Below, piece by piece: positions 42,814 to 51,825 of a stretch of 64,000 nucleotides of DNA. Position numbers and translations under genes: made by a program. The notes beneath the pieces are model-generated. The model did no database searches. It saw nothing but the letters and a program-made list of their open reading frames with translations, and was not told the origin of the DNA. The stretch is from assembly GCF_000720425.1 (NCBI RefSeq), contig NZ_JOAJ01000002.1:62001-126000 (forward strand). Reading direction: 5' to 3'. This DNA is from Nocardia rhamnosiphila NBRC 108938. Lineage in GTDB: Bacteria > Actinomycetota > Actinomycetes > Mycobacteriales > Mycobacteriaceae. Positions within the stretch are counted from its first letter, which is position 1. The number at the start of each line of letters is the position of its first letter.

Positions 42814-44337
42814 TCATTGCGACGCGGGCGGGATGCTCTGCTCGTACCGGAAGACGTTGCGGGGGTCGTACTTCGCCTTGATCCTGCGCAGCCGCTCGAA
42901 ACCCGGCCTCCCCCAATAGGCGGTTTCCCACTGCTGCATTCCGACATTCGGCACGTTGACGTAGGCGCCCTCCGCATACGGCCGCAATGCCTGACTGAAC
43001 TCGGCGGTCCAGGCCTGGGCCTGCGAGGTCAGCGGGTCGTCGACGCCCGGCTGCGTTGAACGAGTTCCCCAGCCTGCGCCGATCTCGCCGTAGAAAAGCG
43101 CGTCGCGATGCGCGAACGCCGTGCCGCCTGGGGGCTCCCTCCGGATCGCCCCGCCGAAGGCATCGACGAAGTAGTTGCTCTGCTCTGTAGGAGCGTTTCG
43201 CATGAAGTCGCCGATGATGTCGATCGCCTTCTCCGGAAACCACTCTTTGACGAACTGCGAGAAGAACTTCCAGTTCGCGGGCTCTTGCTCGAGCGGGAGC
43301 TGGGCTCCCGCGAAGATATCGCCCCAGTTACCGACCTGCACCGTGACGTCGGGCGCGCCGGCCGACAGGATAGGAGCCAGCATCTCTGTCGCCTGTGCCG
43401 CTGTCCCCTCCACCAGCCACGCGGACAGCACGATTTGAGATTTGTGGATCTCGAGCTCCGATCCCAGACGGCTGTCGGCGGACGGTACCGTGCGCTGCCA
43501 CGCCTCGAAGACCCCGCGCAGGTCACCAAGCCCGTCCCAGGTCGCCTGCACAGAGACGAGAGAGGCGAGCGGATGCACCTGGTAGGTGAGTTGTGTGACG
43601 ACGCCGAAGTTACCGTTTCCCGCCCCGCGCAGCGCCCAGAGCAGGTCCGAGTGGTGCTCCGAGTCCGCGGTGATCACCTCGGCGCAGTCGTGACCCGACG
43701 GGATGACGACTTCGGCGGCCAGCAGGCTGTCGCAGGCCATGCCGAGCCAGCGATTGAGGGGTCCGAGGCCACCGCCGAGCGTCGCCCCGCATACGCTGAC
43801 GCTGCCCTCACTTCCGGTCGTGACCGCGAGGTTCTGCTTCGCGAGCGTCGTCACCGCTTCCAACTGGGTCAGCCCGGCGCCGACCGTCACGATCCGAGCG
43901 CCGGGGTCGATCCGGACCGACTTCAACCGGCTGACGTCGATCACGATGCCGTTGTCGACGTTCGACCAGCCTTCGAGGGCGTGGCGGCCGCTGCGCACCC
44001 GCAACGCGACGTCGTGCTGCCGCGCCCAGGTGAGGGCGTTCACCACGTCCTGGGTTTCCTGTGCGAAGACGATGGCCAGCGGAAAGTGGGAGAAGAGCTG
44101 GTCCCAGCCGAGTCGCGCCTCCGTGTACGCCGCGTCGGCGGGGCGGATGATGCGGCCGGTCAACGTCGCGGGCGGGCATCCCGAGCCATTACCCGGGCGG
44201 CCCGCGACCACAACTCCCGGGGCGCTCGTGCCGGTAGCCTCCGGCGTGTCCGCGGCCGCGAGGCCCGCAACACCGATCGCTCCGACTCCGGCGGCGGCCG
44301 ATGTCCTGAGCAGGTCACGGCGAGAAAGTTCGTTCAA
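42814..44337 (-). CDS. Tat-exported berberine-bridge-enzyme-like FAD oxidoreductase
   Basis: 507 residues. Twin-arginine signal SRRDLLRTSAAAGVGAIGVA at 5-24. FAD-binding PCMH domain with the two covalent attachment residues, H119 in SGRHALEG and C183 in SVSVCGATLGGG. The C-terminal BBE motif is RLRRIKAKYDPRNVFRYEQS. Such enzymes oxidise sugars, alkaloid-like or polyketide substrates with O2 outside the membrane. It is divergent from a TetR gene, its likely regulator. Confidence 0.92.
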   Translation of the reverse strand: MNELSRRDLLRTSAAAGVGAIGVAGLAAADTPEATGTSAPGVVVAGRPGNGSGCPPATLTGRIIRPADAAYTEARLGWDQLFSHFPLAIVFAQETQDVVNALTWARQHDVALRVRSGRHALEGWSNVDNGIVIDVSRLKSVRIDPGARIVTVGAGLTQLEAVTTLAKQNLAVTTGSEGSVSVCGATLGGGLGPLNRWLGMACDSLLAAEVVIPSGHDCAEVITADSEHHSDLLWALRGAGNGNFGVVTQLTYQVHPLASLVSVQATWDGLGDLRGVFEAWQRTVPSADSRLGSELEIHKSQIVLSAWLVEGTAAQATEMLAPILSAGAPDVTVQVGNWGDIFAGAQLPLEQEPANWKFFSQFVKEWFPEKAIDIIGDFMRNAPTEQSNYFVDAFGGAIRREPPGGTAFAHRDALFYGEIGAGWGTRSTQPGVDDPLTSQAQAWTAEFSQALRPYAEGAYVNVPNVGMQQWETAYWGRPGFERLRRIKAKYDPRNVFRYEQSIPPASQ

Positions 44338-44527
44338 GGTCGAATCCTCTCGTTCGGGCTACGCAGTGCCCGGTCGCCGAGGAATTCCCACCCGCCGGCC
44401 GCCGGGCAATCCTTTGTGGTCGACCCGCGACCTTCCGGCGATCGGTCGACGCACAGCACATGTTCCCGCAAGGACAACCACAGGTCGTTGCCATGAGGCC
44501 GGTAATCGGTCTCGGTACGGTAAACAC

Positions 44528-45133
44528 ATGCCGGATACCTCCGCCGTGTCTCGCGCCGGCCGTCCACGTGACGGCCGCGTAGACGCTGCTCTGCTCGCAG
44601 CCACCGCACAACTGATCGCCGAACGCGGTTACGGCGCACTCACCCTCCAGGCCGTCGCCGACGCGGCAGGGACGAGCAGGCCCGCGCTCTACCGCCGGTA
44701 CAGCTCCCGTGCCGACCTCGTCGTCTCGGTACTGATCGAACGGTACGGACTACAACCCGGCGGCGAGGACCTCGGCGGGATCGAGGCGGAGTTGCTCGCG
44801 ATTCAACAACATCAGCGTGAACTGTTCAACGACCCGGTGTTACGCCGGGCAGTGCCCGGGTTACTCGAAGAGCTCGGTCGTAGCCCGGAGGTCGCACGCC
44901 GGTTCCACGACCAGTTCCTACGACCGCGGCGGCTCTCGACAGCTACGATCCTGCATCGCGCGACCGCCCGAGGCGAAATAGCTCCCGGAGTCGATCCCGA
45001 ATGGGTGTGTGACCTCATCACCGGGCCGATGCTCATGCGGGCGCTGGTACCCGGACTCGGACCGATCGACGAAGAGTTCGTGCAGTGCACGGTGCAGGCC
45101 GCGCTCAACGCTGTAGGCGTCCACAAGCGCTGA
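44528..45133 (+). CDS. TetR-family regulator
   Basis: 201 residues; helix-turn-helix LQAVADAAGTSRPALYRRYS and a TetR C-terminal domain with VLRRAVPGLLEELGRSPEVA. Divergent from the BBE-like oxidase with 190 bases between them. The upstream bases carry repeated CGGTA elements but no clean palindrome. Confidence 0.9.
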   Translation: MPDTSAVSRAGRPRDGRVDAALLAATAQLIAERGYGALTLQAVADAAGTSRPALYRRYSSRADLVVSVLIERYGLQPGGEDLGGIEAELLAIQQHQRELFNDPVLRRAVPGLLEELGRSPEVARRFHDQFLRPRRLSTATILHRATARGEIAPGVDPEWVCDLITGPMLMRALVPGLGPIDEEFVQCTVQAALNAVGVHKR

Positions 45134-45144
45134 TACTTCCGCGG

Positions 45145-45173
45145 TTGACCTGGTATTGCCGGCTCGCTAGATT
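45145..45173 (+). promoter_or_regulatory. Strong sigma-70-type promoter
   Basis: TTGACC, 17-base spacer, TAGATT. This is the best promoter match on the plus strand in the island. It reads toward the regulator gene at 45490 with a leader of about 310 bases. Confidence 0.6.
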
Positions 45174-45174
45174 T

Positions 45175-45196
45175 CATTACAGATTGAAACGTAATG
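45175..45196 (+). promoter_or_regulatory. Inverted repeat at predicted transcription start
   Basis: CATTAC, 10 bases, GTAATG. It begins 2 bases after the -10 box, so it could be a repressor site blocking initiation or a hairpin at the RNA 5' end. Confidence 0.5.
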
Positions 45197-45209
45197 GAAG
45201 GTGTTCTTT

Positions 45210-45506
45210 ATGCGGGGCCGCGTCGATTTCCCCAATGGCGGTCCCCCTGCTCAGGTGGCTGTACAGGCAGGAAAGCCGAGCCGGCGCCCTGGGCCCGAAC
45301 AGCTCGCACTGGTTCCCGATGGCCGCTGCGCATTCCGCGGCGGCCGATTCGACCGAGGATTGTCGGCTGACACTCACCGGGCAGTGACGAACCGGCTCCC
45401 ACAGCGACCGGCGCGAGACGACTCCTCGACTCTGTCCGATCGCCACCGGGAAGCCGACGACCCGTCGAGAGGAAGGAAACGTTGGCCGCGTGCTGCACGG
45501 TCGTGA
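45210..45506 (+). CDS. Possible small ORF in regulator leader (98 aa)
   Basis: ATG at 45210 with GGAAGG 8 bases upstream, encoding 98 residues rich in Arg, Pro and Gly, starting MRGRVDFPNGGPPAQVAVQA. It ends 17 bases inside the regulator gene. The ribosome site and promoter favour translation, but composition is unlike a folded protein, so it may be a leader ORF or chance. Confidence 0.3.
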   Translation: MRGRVDFPNGGPPAQVAVQAGKPSRRPGPEQLALVPDGRCAFRGGRFDRGLSADTHRAVTNRLPQRPARDDSSTLSDRHREADDPSRGRKRWPRAARS

Positions 45507-48198
45507 CGAGGTAATCGAGCGGATCGCCACGCTCATCGAGGGCAGCCGAACAGGCCGGGGTGGCTCCCTACTGATCACCGGCGAGCCCGGCCAGGGCAAG
45601 ACCACACTCTTGGACTACGCGGCGAACCTGGCAGACCACACCTGGATTATTCTGCGTGGCAGCGGAATCGAGCGTGAAGAAAACCTGGCCTACGCAGGGT
45701 TGCACCAGTTGCTGGCACCGATACCGGACACCGGAAGGGAAATACCGGAACCGGTTCATACCGCCTCGACGCCGATGGTCGGCGCCGAGGCGGTGCACCC
45801 GGACAACAACAGCCACCGGTTCGGCCTCGGAATACTCACGCTCTGGTCCGAGCTCGCCGCCGAACGCCCGGTGCTCTGCCTGATCGACGATGCCCAGTGG
45901 TGGGACCGGCCCTCGATCGATGCGCTGACGTTCGCCATGCGTCGGCTCACCACGCATCGGGTAGCCGTACTCATGACCGCGCGCACACCACACTGCGCCT
46001 CTGGAATACCCGAGATCGTGTTGCGGCCTCTCGACCGGGACGACTCGAGAGCGCTGCTGACCGAGCGGCTCCCCGGCCTACCGTCCGACACACGTGAACG
46101 AGTCCTCGACACCGCGGCCGGCAACCCCGCGGCGCTCCTCGAATTACCCGGTGCGAACAGCGATCTGCCGACGCTGGGTCCGTTGGCGCTGACCGATCGC
46201 CTCCAACGCGAGTACGAGCGCGATATCCTCACCCTTCCCGAGGACACTCGAATCGCCTTGCTGGTGGTCGCCGCTGATTGCAGTGGAAGCTTGATCGTCG
46301 CCATTCGTGTCCTCGCCGAATTCGGCTCGACCGCAGCGGCATTGGACGCGGCGGAACGGATCGGCGTGATCGGGATCTCGGAATATTCGATCACTTTCCG
46401 GCATCCACTCGAACGAGCGGCCGCCTACCGGATGGCCCCCTACAGTATGCGGCTGTTCGTCCACGCCACCATTGCGGCGAGTATCGACGATCCCGAGCTG
46501 AAGGCGTGGCACCTGGCTGCCGCCGCAACCTCACCCGATGAAGCCGCCGCGGCTGCTCTGGAAGCGGTAGCGGAGCGCGCACGGCGCAATACCGACTTCC
46601 GGTGTGCCGCCCTCGCCTCCGAACACGCGGGCCGCCTGTCGCCCGATCCGGAGAACCGTCACCGCCGGCTCTCGGCCGCCCTGGAAGCCAATATCGAGGC
46701 CGGACAGGGGCACCGCGCCCACGGCTTGGTAGCGGAAATCGCCTCGCACGACGGCGCTCCTGCGGACCTCGCGCGGCTGTCGGCGGCACGCGGTCGCATC
46801 CTGTCGGCCCAGGGTGACCCGCGGGGCGCGTACGACGCATTCACCGACGCTGCCGCACACCTGTCCGCTGCGGATCCGGATGCCGCGGCACGGATGTACG
46901 TCCACGCGGCGGGAGCTGCGTGGCCCGACCCGGATCCCGCCCGGGTGCTCACCGCTCGGGCTGCCCTCGCCGCCCTGGAGGCCGGCGCCGGACGCGACGC
47001 ATATCTCGCCGTGCTGGACGGCCAGATATCCTGCAACGACGGTGCGGGAGACCGGGCACACGCGGTTCGTACCGTCCGCAGCGGCCTCCATCTCGGCCGG
47101 ACTCGGTTCGCCGCGGATCACTCGATCCGGTTCATGCTCGCCGTGCAGGCGATCAGCGTGGGTGAGATCGACGAGGCTCGTACCGATCTGGTCGAGCTGC
47201 GAAACGCATGTCGTAAACACGGGATGGTGGGACGCCTCCCGATCGTCGGCATCGCTGTGGGCACTGCCGAAACGCTGCTCGGCCGCTTCCGGGAAGCCGA
47301 ACGCGTACTCGTGGAGAGCCTGCGGATCGCCCGCGAGATCGACCAACCCGACCGGGCTGCCCGCACCGGCGCCGGCCTGGCAGTCCTCGCCGCGGTCCGG
47401 GGAGAACAGGAGCGCTGTCGAATGCTGGCAGAGGAGAACCTGCCCGGCGCGACCTCTCCCCTCGATACGAGCGGCTCCGTAACCGCCCGGTGGGCATTGG
47501 GCCTTCTCGAGCTGAGTTCCGGACGGCACGAGGGGGCAATGGCCCACTTCGAAGCGGCGGCCGACCATCGAGACCGGGCCATCGGCTGCTGGATTCCACT
47601 GCTCAGCGACCATGTCGAAGCGGCGGCCCGGTGCGATCCGATACTGGCCGAGGAACCGATGTCGCTTCTGGAGCGCTGGTCTGCCGCCAATTCCGCGCCC
47701 TGGATCGAAGCGCAACTGCTCCGCTGCCGCGGGCTACTCGAGCAAGATGAGGCCGCCTTCACACGTGCGCTTGCGCTGCATGCCGACGCGCACCGTTGGT
47801 TCGATCACGCCCGTACGGGCCTTCTCTACGGCGAATGGCTACGCCGGGAGCGCTCCACCTTGAAGGCGCGCGCCGTACTGCAGGCAGCAGAGAAAACTTT
47901 CGAGCGTCTCGGTGCCTCGCCGTGGGCGGGAAGGGCACGCACAGAACTACGCGCCGCCGGTCAAGGAACGGACTCGGCTCCGGTCGCCGCCGTGTCCGCC
48001 CGGTTGACTCCACAGGAACTGCAAGTGGTGCGCCTCGCCGCGGACGGGTCGACCAATCGGGAGATCGGCGCTCGATTGCGACTCAGCCCCAAAACGGTCT
48101 CCTATCACCTGTACCGGGCCTTTCCCAAACTCGGTGTCAGCAATCGACGAGCACTGTCTCGGTTGATACTCGACCTCGGCGATCCGTCGGACGTCTGA
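45490..48198 (+). CDS. Large LuxR-family ATPase regulator (LAL)
   Basis: 902 residues. Walker A GEPGQGKT at 31-38, Walker B VLCLIDDAQWWD, TPR-like middle and C-terminal LuxR domain (LTPQELQVVRLAADGSTNRE, LSPKTVSYHLYRAFPKLGVS). GTG start at 45490. It stands directly before the RiPP locus and is its likely pathway-specific activator. Confidence 0.92.
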   Translation: MLHGRDEVIERIATLIEGSRTGRGGSLLITGEPGQGKTTLLDYAANLADHTWIILRGSGIEREENLAYAGLHQLLAPIPDTGREIPEPVHTASTPMVGAEAVHPDNNSHRFGLGILTLWSELAAERPVLCLIDDAQWWDRPSIDALTFAMRRLTTHRVAVLMTARTPHCASGIPEIVLRPLDRDDSRALLTERLPGLPSDTRERVLDTAAGNPAALLELPGANSDLPTLGPLALTDRLQREYERDILTLPEDTRIALLVVAADCSGSLIVAIRVLAEFGSTAAALDAAERIGVIGISEYSITFRHPLERAAAYRMAPYSMRLFVHATIAASIDDPELKAWHLAAAATSPDEAAAAALEAVAERARRNTDFRCAALASEHAGRLSPDPENRHRRLSAALEANIEAGQGHRAHGLVAEIASHDGAPADLARLSAARGRILSAQGDPRGAYDAFTDAAAHLSAADPDAAARMYVHAAGAAWPDPDPARVLTARAALAALEAGAGRDAYLAVLDGQISCNDGAGDRAHAVRTVRSGLHLGRTRFAADHSIRFMLAVQAISVGEIDEARTDLVELRNACRKHGMVGRLPIVGIAVGTAETLLGRFREAERVLVESLRIAREIDQPDRAARTGAGLAVLAAVRGEQERCRMLAEENLPGATSPLDTSGSVTARWALGLLELSSGRHEGAMAHFEAAADHRDRAIGCWIPLLSDHVEAAARCDPILAEEPMSLLERWSAANSAPWIEAQLLRCRGLLEQDEAAFTRALALHADAHRWFDHARTGLLYGEWLRRERSTLKARAVLQAAEKTFERLGASPWAGRARTELRAAGQGTDSAPVAAVSARLTPQELQVVRLAADGSTNREIGARLRLSPKTVSYHLYRAFPKLGVSNRRALSRLILDLGDPSDV

Positions 48199-48453
48199 GG
48201 GCAGACCGGTCAACAGTCCGATGCGACCGATCACGCGACCGGGCGAATGACCGATACCGCGGCCGGAGAAGCCACCGTACCGTTATCGACGGACGCCACA
48301 CCGCGGACGGGCGAAACGATTACGCCGGTCCCGTCGCGGTTGGGCCCCACCCGATCCGGGCAGTCTCGCCCTTCTTCCTCGGCGTCCCGCAGCCGGCTGT
48401 TCGCCGCACGGACAACGCGGGAACGCCCGGCCGTTCCAACAGAAAGGCACGCC

Positions 48454-48654
48454 ATGCCCGTCCACACCGTCCCGCGGGGCGTCACCGCCGGAGCCGGCCT
48501 CGTCGAGCTCGCCCGAGAGTGCACCGGATCGACATCCATCCCGGATGCCCTGCGGGCGCACTTGACCCCCTCGGACGAACGTAAACGAGGAAACTTCAAC
48601 TCCTTCATCGAGAACAAGGGCAATTTCAACTCCTTCATCGTGCCGACCGTCTGA
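48454..48654 (+). CDS. RiPP precursor peptide with two GNFNSFI core repeats
   Basis: 66 residues. The leader is about 43 residues (MPVHTVPRGVTAGAGLVELA ...), then KRGNFNSFIEN and KGNFNSFIVPTV. Each repeat holds a Phe-x-Ser motif of the kind crosslinked into a three-residue cyclophane by radical SAM/SPASM enzymes. It is followed after 77 bases by such an enzyme. Unlike classical FxSxx-COOH peptides the motif is repeated and not at the C-terminus. It may belong to the actinobacterial multiple-cyclophane (AmcA-like) group. RBS AAAGG. An in-frame ATG at 48247 would add 69 low-complexity residues and is not preferred. Confidence 0.8.
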   Translation: MPVHTVPRGVTAGAGLVELARECTGSTSIPDALRAHLTPSDERKRGNFNSFIENKGNFNSFIVPTV

Positions 48655-48731
48655 CCGGCGCGCGCAACCCTGTCCCGGCGCTTTCCCGGAGCGCCGGGAC
48701 ACCGGAAGCCGGAAACGACGAGGAAATCGCT

Positions 48732-49967
48732 ATGACATCGAGTACGGAATCCCCGCAGTACTCGGCGGCGGAGGAATGGCCCGCCGGCGAGCGGAATGCC
48801 CGAGAGATCCGCGAAGTACAGCGGCAGGCCCTCCCGTTCACGCAGTTCGTCATGAAGATTCACAGTCGCTGCAACCTGGCCTGCGACTACTGCTACATGT
48901 ACGAGATGTCGGACCAGAGCTGGAAGAGCCGGCCCAAGATCATGGCGGATCCGATCTTCGACCACGCCTGCCGGATGATCCGCGACCACGCCGCTCGCTT
49001 CGCGCTGCCCGTGGTGAGTCTCGTATTCCACGGGGGCGAACCGCTGCTGGTCGGGCATGCCACGCTGGATCGCTTCGCGCGCCGGGCCCGCGACATCCTC
49101 GAGCCGACCACCCGGGTCCGGCTCGGCATGCAGACCAACGGTGTCCTGATCGATACGGAATTCCTCGATATCTGCGCTCGCCACGACGTGGAGATCGGCG
49201 TCAGTCTCGACGGTGACGAGCGCGGGCACGACCGGCACCGGAAATACCGCCGGGGCGCCGGCAGCTACGCCGATGTCAGCGCGGGACTACGGCTGCTGAC
49301 CGGCCCGGACTACCGGAGGCTGTACTCGGGACTGCTCTGCACGATCGATATCGACAACGATCCGCTCGACACCTACGAGGCACTGCTCGGTTTCGGCCCC
49401 CCGGCCCTCGATCTGCTCCTACCGCACGGCAACTGGTCCGCCCCGCCGCCGGCCCGGACCGCCGACCGGAGGCTGACGCCGTACGCCGACTGGCTCGTCG
49501 CGATCTTCGATCGCTGGTACGGCGCCCCCGTCGCCGAGACCCGTATCCGGCTCTTCGACGAGATCATCGAGCTGCTGATCGGCGGCACCGGCTCCTCCGA
49601 GTCGGTGGGCCTCGCACCGGTTCAGCTCGCCGTGGTCGAGACGGACGGCAGCCTGGAACAGGTCGATGCGCTGAAGTCCGCCTTCGCGGGCGCCGCCAGG
49701 CTCGAGGGCGGAACCGGCGGCAACGCGCTCGACCGAGCGATGGGCGAACCTGCGGTGATCGCACGGCAGATCGGTATCGAGGCGCTGGACTCGGGCTGCC
49801 GCGCCTGCCCGGTCCACCGAGTCTGCGGCGCAGGACACTACGCGCATCGCTACCGGGCCGGAAGTGGATTCCGGAATCCCTCGGTGTACTGCGCCGATCT
49901 CGAAAAATTGATCAGGCATATCGAGTCCCGGCTCCGGGCCGATCTGCAGGCCGCGGCGGGCCGATGA
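48732..49967 (+). CDS. Radical SAM/SPASM peptide maturase (cyclophane-forming, FxsB/AmcB-like)
   Basis: 411 residues. The radical SAM cluster is bound by C47, C51 and C54 in SRCNLACDYCYMYEM. SAM-binding GGEPLL follows. The C-terminal SPASM-type region has GCRACPVHRVCGAGHYAHRY then a Cys in NPSVYCADL, a signature of FxsB-type maturases. It should crosslink aromatic side chains of the upstream precursor through carbon-carbon bonds. Its stop overlaps the transporter start (ATGA at 49964). Confidence 0.92.
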   Translation: MTSSTESPQYSAAEEWPAGERNAREIREVQRQALPFTQFVMKIHSRCNLACDYCYMYEMSDQSWKSRPKIMADPIFDHACRMIRDHAARFALPVVSLVFHGGEPLLVGHATLDRFARRARDILEPTTRVRLGMQTNGVLIDTEFLDICARHDVEIGVSLDGDERGHDRHRKYRRGAGSYADVSAGLRLLTGPDYRRLYSGLLCTIDIDNDPLDTYEALLGFGPPALDLLLPHGNWSAPPPARTADRRLTPYADWLVAIFDRWYGAPVAETRIRLFDEIIELLIGGTGSSESVGLAPVQLAVVETDGSLEQVDALKSAFAGAARLEGGTGGNALDRAMGEPAVIARQIGIEALDSGCRACPVHRVCGAGHYAHRYRAGSGFRNPSVYCADLEKLIRHIESRLRADLQAAAGR

Positions 49968-51463
49968 GCGGTTCCGGCATCTTCGGAAACCGGAATTTCG
50001 TCCTGCTGTGGTCGGGTAACGCGATATCGCTGATCGGGTTCCACGGTGTGCGCATCGCCTACCCGTTGCTGGCGCTGGCGATCACCGGCTCGGCGGCCCT
50101 CGCCGGTTGGGTCGGATTCGCGGTCTCCCTACCGGCCCTGATTTTCCAGATCCCGGCGGGGATCGCCGCCGACCGCTGTAACAGGCGGCTGGTCATGATC
50201 ATCTGCCAGACGACGGGGCTCGCCGCGGCCTGTTCGGCCTGCCTGATCCTGGCATTCGATCCACCCGAACCGGGACTCCTGCTGATCATCGCCGCCTTCG
50301 TCGAAGGAACGGCCTTCGTTTTCTTCGGCATGAGTGAACTGGCGATGGTCCGGGATGTGGTGGACACCCCGCAGCGTCCGGCCGCGTTCGCACTGTTCGA
50401 GGCCGAACAGCCCATTGCGCTGGTGATCGGTCGAGCGGTCGGCGCGGCAATATACGGCAGCGCTCGGTGGATGCCTTTCGTCGCCGACGCCGTCACCTAT
50501 CTGATCTGTCTGTGCACTCTGTCATCGATTCGGATCGACCCGACACGCCGGAACGACAGTTCGGCGGAGGCGGCGCCCGCAACCCTGCGGACGGGGGCTC
50601 ACCTGGTTCTCAGCGAGCCCTTTCTGCGCAGTTCGACGGTCATCAGCGGTTTGTCGAATATGGTCATCCAGGTCGTCATCCTGCTGATCATCGTGGATAT
50701 CGAACGATCCACGCGGCCGGTCTGGGTGGTCGGAGTCGTCCTGGGCGCCGCCGGGGTAGGCGGAATTATCGGCTCCGCTGTGGCGGCCTCCCTGGCTACC
50801 AGGTTCGGCGCACAGCAGCTGTATCGCTCGGCACTGTGGTGCTGGACCGCGTTGCTGGTTCCCATCGCCTTGTGTTCCCACCCGCTGGTCGTGGGCGCGG
50901 CGTGGTTCGGCGTCGGTGCGGTCGGCACCGTGGTGAACGTCGCCCTGACCCTTTTCCGAGTGGAACGAATTCCCGAAGAGGTGCTGGGCCGCGCAGTCGG
51001 CACAGTGTCGATGGTGACAGACGGGGCGGTCGCACTCGGCGCACTCACCGCCGGCTACCTGCTCACCGTGCTCGGTCCGGCCGCCACCGGATGGGTGCTG
51101 GTCGGAGCTATGTTCGGGCTCGCACTGGCCGGTTGTTCGACAGGGCGATCGCCCGACACACCCGCGGTTCCCGTCGGCGGGGCGATCGGCCGGCACCATA
51201 CCCGTGGCCGACGTCGAGCTGCCGATGTGTTGTTTCTACCTATCCGGCGATTCTCGATTCGTCGGTGGTCAGCGGCTACGACGCAGCGGGATCGAGGGGT
51301 TCTCGCCGAGTGCGGTCGCGAACCACGCCACGGAACGCGTGGTGAGCCGGCGAGAACCCGGCCGGCCGCACCGGCCCGGGACTCGGAAGATCGAAGGCCG
51401 GCTCCGCGCGGTAGGGAGATCGGTGGAAAGGATTGCCGTCGGTCGCGGCAGAAGCTTTTCTGA
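49964..51463 (+). CDS. MFS transporter, probable RiPP exporter, with odd C-terminal tail
   Basis: 499 residues. Residues 1 to about 405 are a 12-helix MFS protein (FVLLWSGNAISLIGFHGVRI, signature loop AADRCNRRLV). The last roughly 95 residues are Arg-rich with no membrane segment and look like read-through of non-coding sequence, so a frameshift or lost stop near 51170 is possible. Coupled to the maturase gene, so export of the mature peptide or self-resistance is likely. Confidence 0.85.
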   Translation: MSGSGIFGNRNFVLLWSGNAISLIGFHGVRIAYPLLALAITGSAALAGWVGFAVSLPALIFQIPAGIAADRCNRRLVMIICQTTGLAAACSACLILAFDPPEPGLLLIIAAFVEGTAFVFFGMSELAMVRDVVDTPQRPAAFALFEAEQPIALVIGRAVGAAIYGSARWMPFVADAVTYLICLCTLSSIRIDPTRRNDSSAEAAPATLRTGAHLVLSEPFLRSSTVISGLSNMVIQVVILLIIVDIERSTRPVWVVGVVLGAAGVGGIIGSAVAASLATRFGAQQLYRSALWCWTALLVPIALCSHPLVVGAAWFGVGAVGTVVNVALTLFRVERIPEEVLGRAVGTVSMVTDGAVALGALTAGYLLTVLGPAATGWVLVGAMFGLALAGCSTGRSPDTPAVPVGGAIGRHHTRGRRRAADVLFLPIRRFSIRRWSAATTQRDRGVLAECGREPRHGTRGEPARTRPAAPARDSEDRRPAPRGREIGGKDCRRSRQKLF

Positions 51464-51495
51464 GCCGGCCGGCACGAACAGGAACGGTGTCTGCG

Positions 51496-51810
51496 ATGAC
51501 CGAAGTACTGCCACTTGCCTACGGGTACCTGCGCGACGATCTACTCAGCGAATGCGGCGCGGCGGAAGGCATGCTACGAGCTGCCGCGAGCGCGCTCGGC
51601 TACGAGCTGGGCACGGTGTTCCACGAGCCGCGGCCGTGGAGCGCGGGGCTGCCGCCCGCGTTCGTCGATCTGCTCATGGAATGCCGACGGGCTGCCGCGA
51701 TCGCGGTGATCACACCGCACGGCCATCTGTCGGAGACGGTATCCCGCCCCGTTCTGCAGACGGCCCTGGTAGCGCATGGCGAATTGGTCGTGCACGAGGT
51801 CGGTTCCTGA
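51496..51810 (+). CDS. Small resolvase-N-terminal-like protein
   Basis: 104 residues beginning MTEVLPLAYGYLRDDLLSEC. The pattern resembles the catalytic-domain fold of serine recombinases (YGYLR at the start, AIAVITPHGHLSE in the middle), but the catalytic Ser after YxR is replaced by Asp. Small proteins of this type are common in Nocardia and Streptomyces and probably have lost recombinase activity. It precedes the P450 by 15 bases and may be co-transcribed. Confidence 0.7.
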   Translation: MTEVLPLAYGYLRDDLLSECGAAEGMLRAAASALGYELGTVFHEPRPWSAGLPPAFVDLLMECRRAAAIAVITPHGHLSETVSRPVLQTALVAHGELVVHEVGS

Positions 51811-51825
51811 TGCCGGCCGCCTGCC

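Larger units (their letters stand above)
45134..45489. other. 356-base leader region before LuxR-type regulator gene
   Basis: Contains a strong promoter (45145-45173), an inverted repeat over the predicted transcription start (45175-45196), and a possible 98-residue ORF (45210-45506) with a good ribosome site but unusual composition. Otherwise I see nothing. Confidence 0.6.

Noticed and set aside
48247..48453. In-frame N-terminal extension of the RiPP precursor
   Set aside because: The added 69 residues are low complexity and the ATG at 48454 has its own well-placed AAAGG ribosome site.
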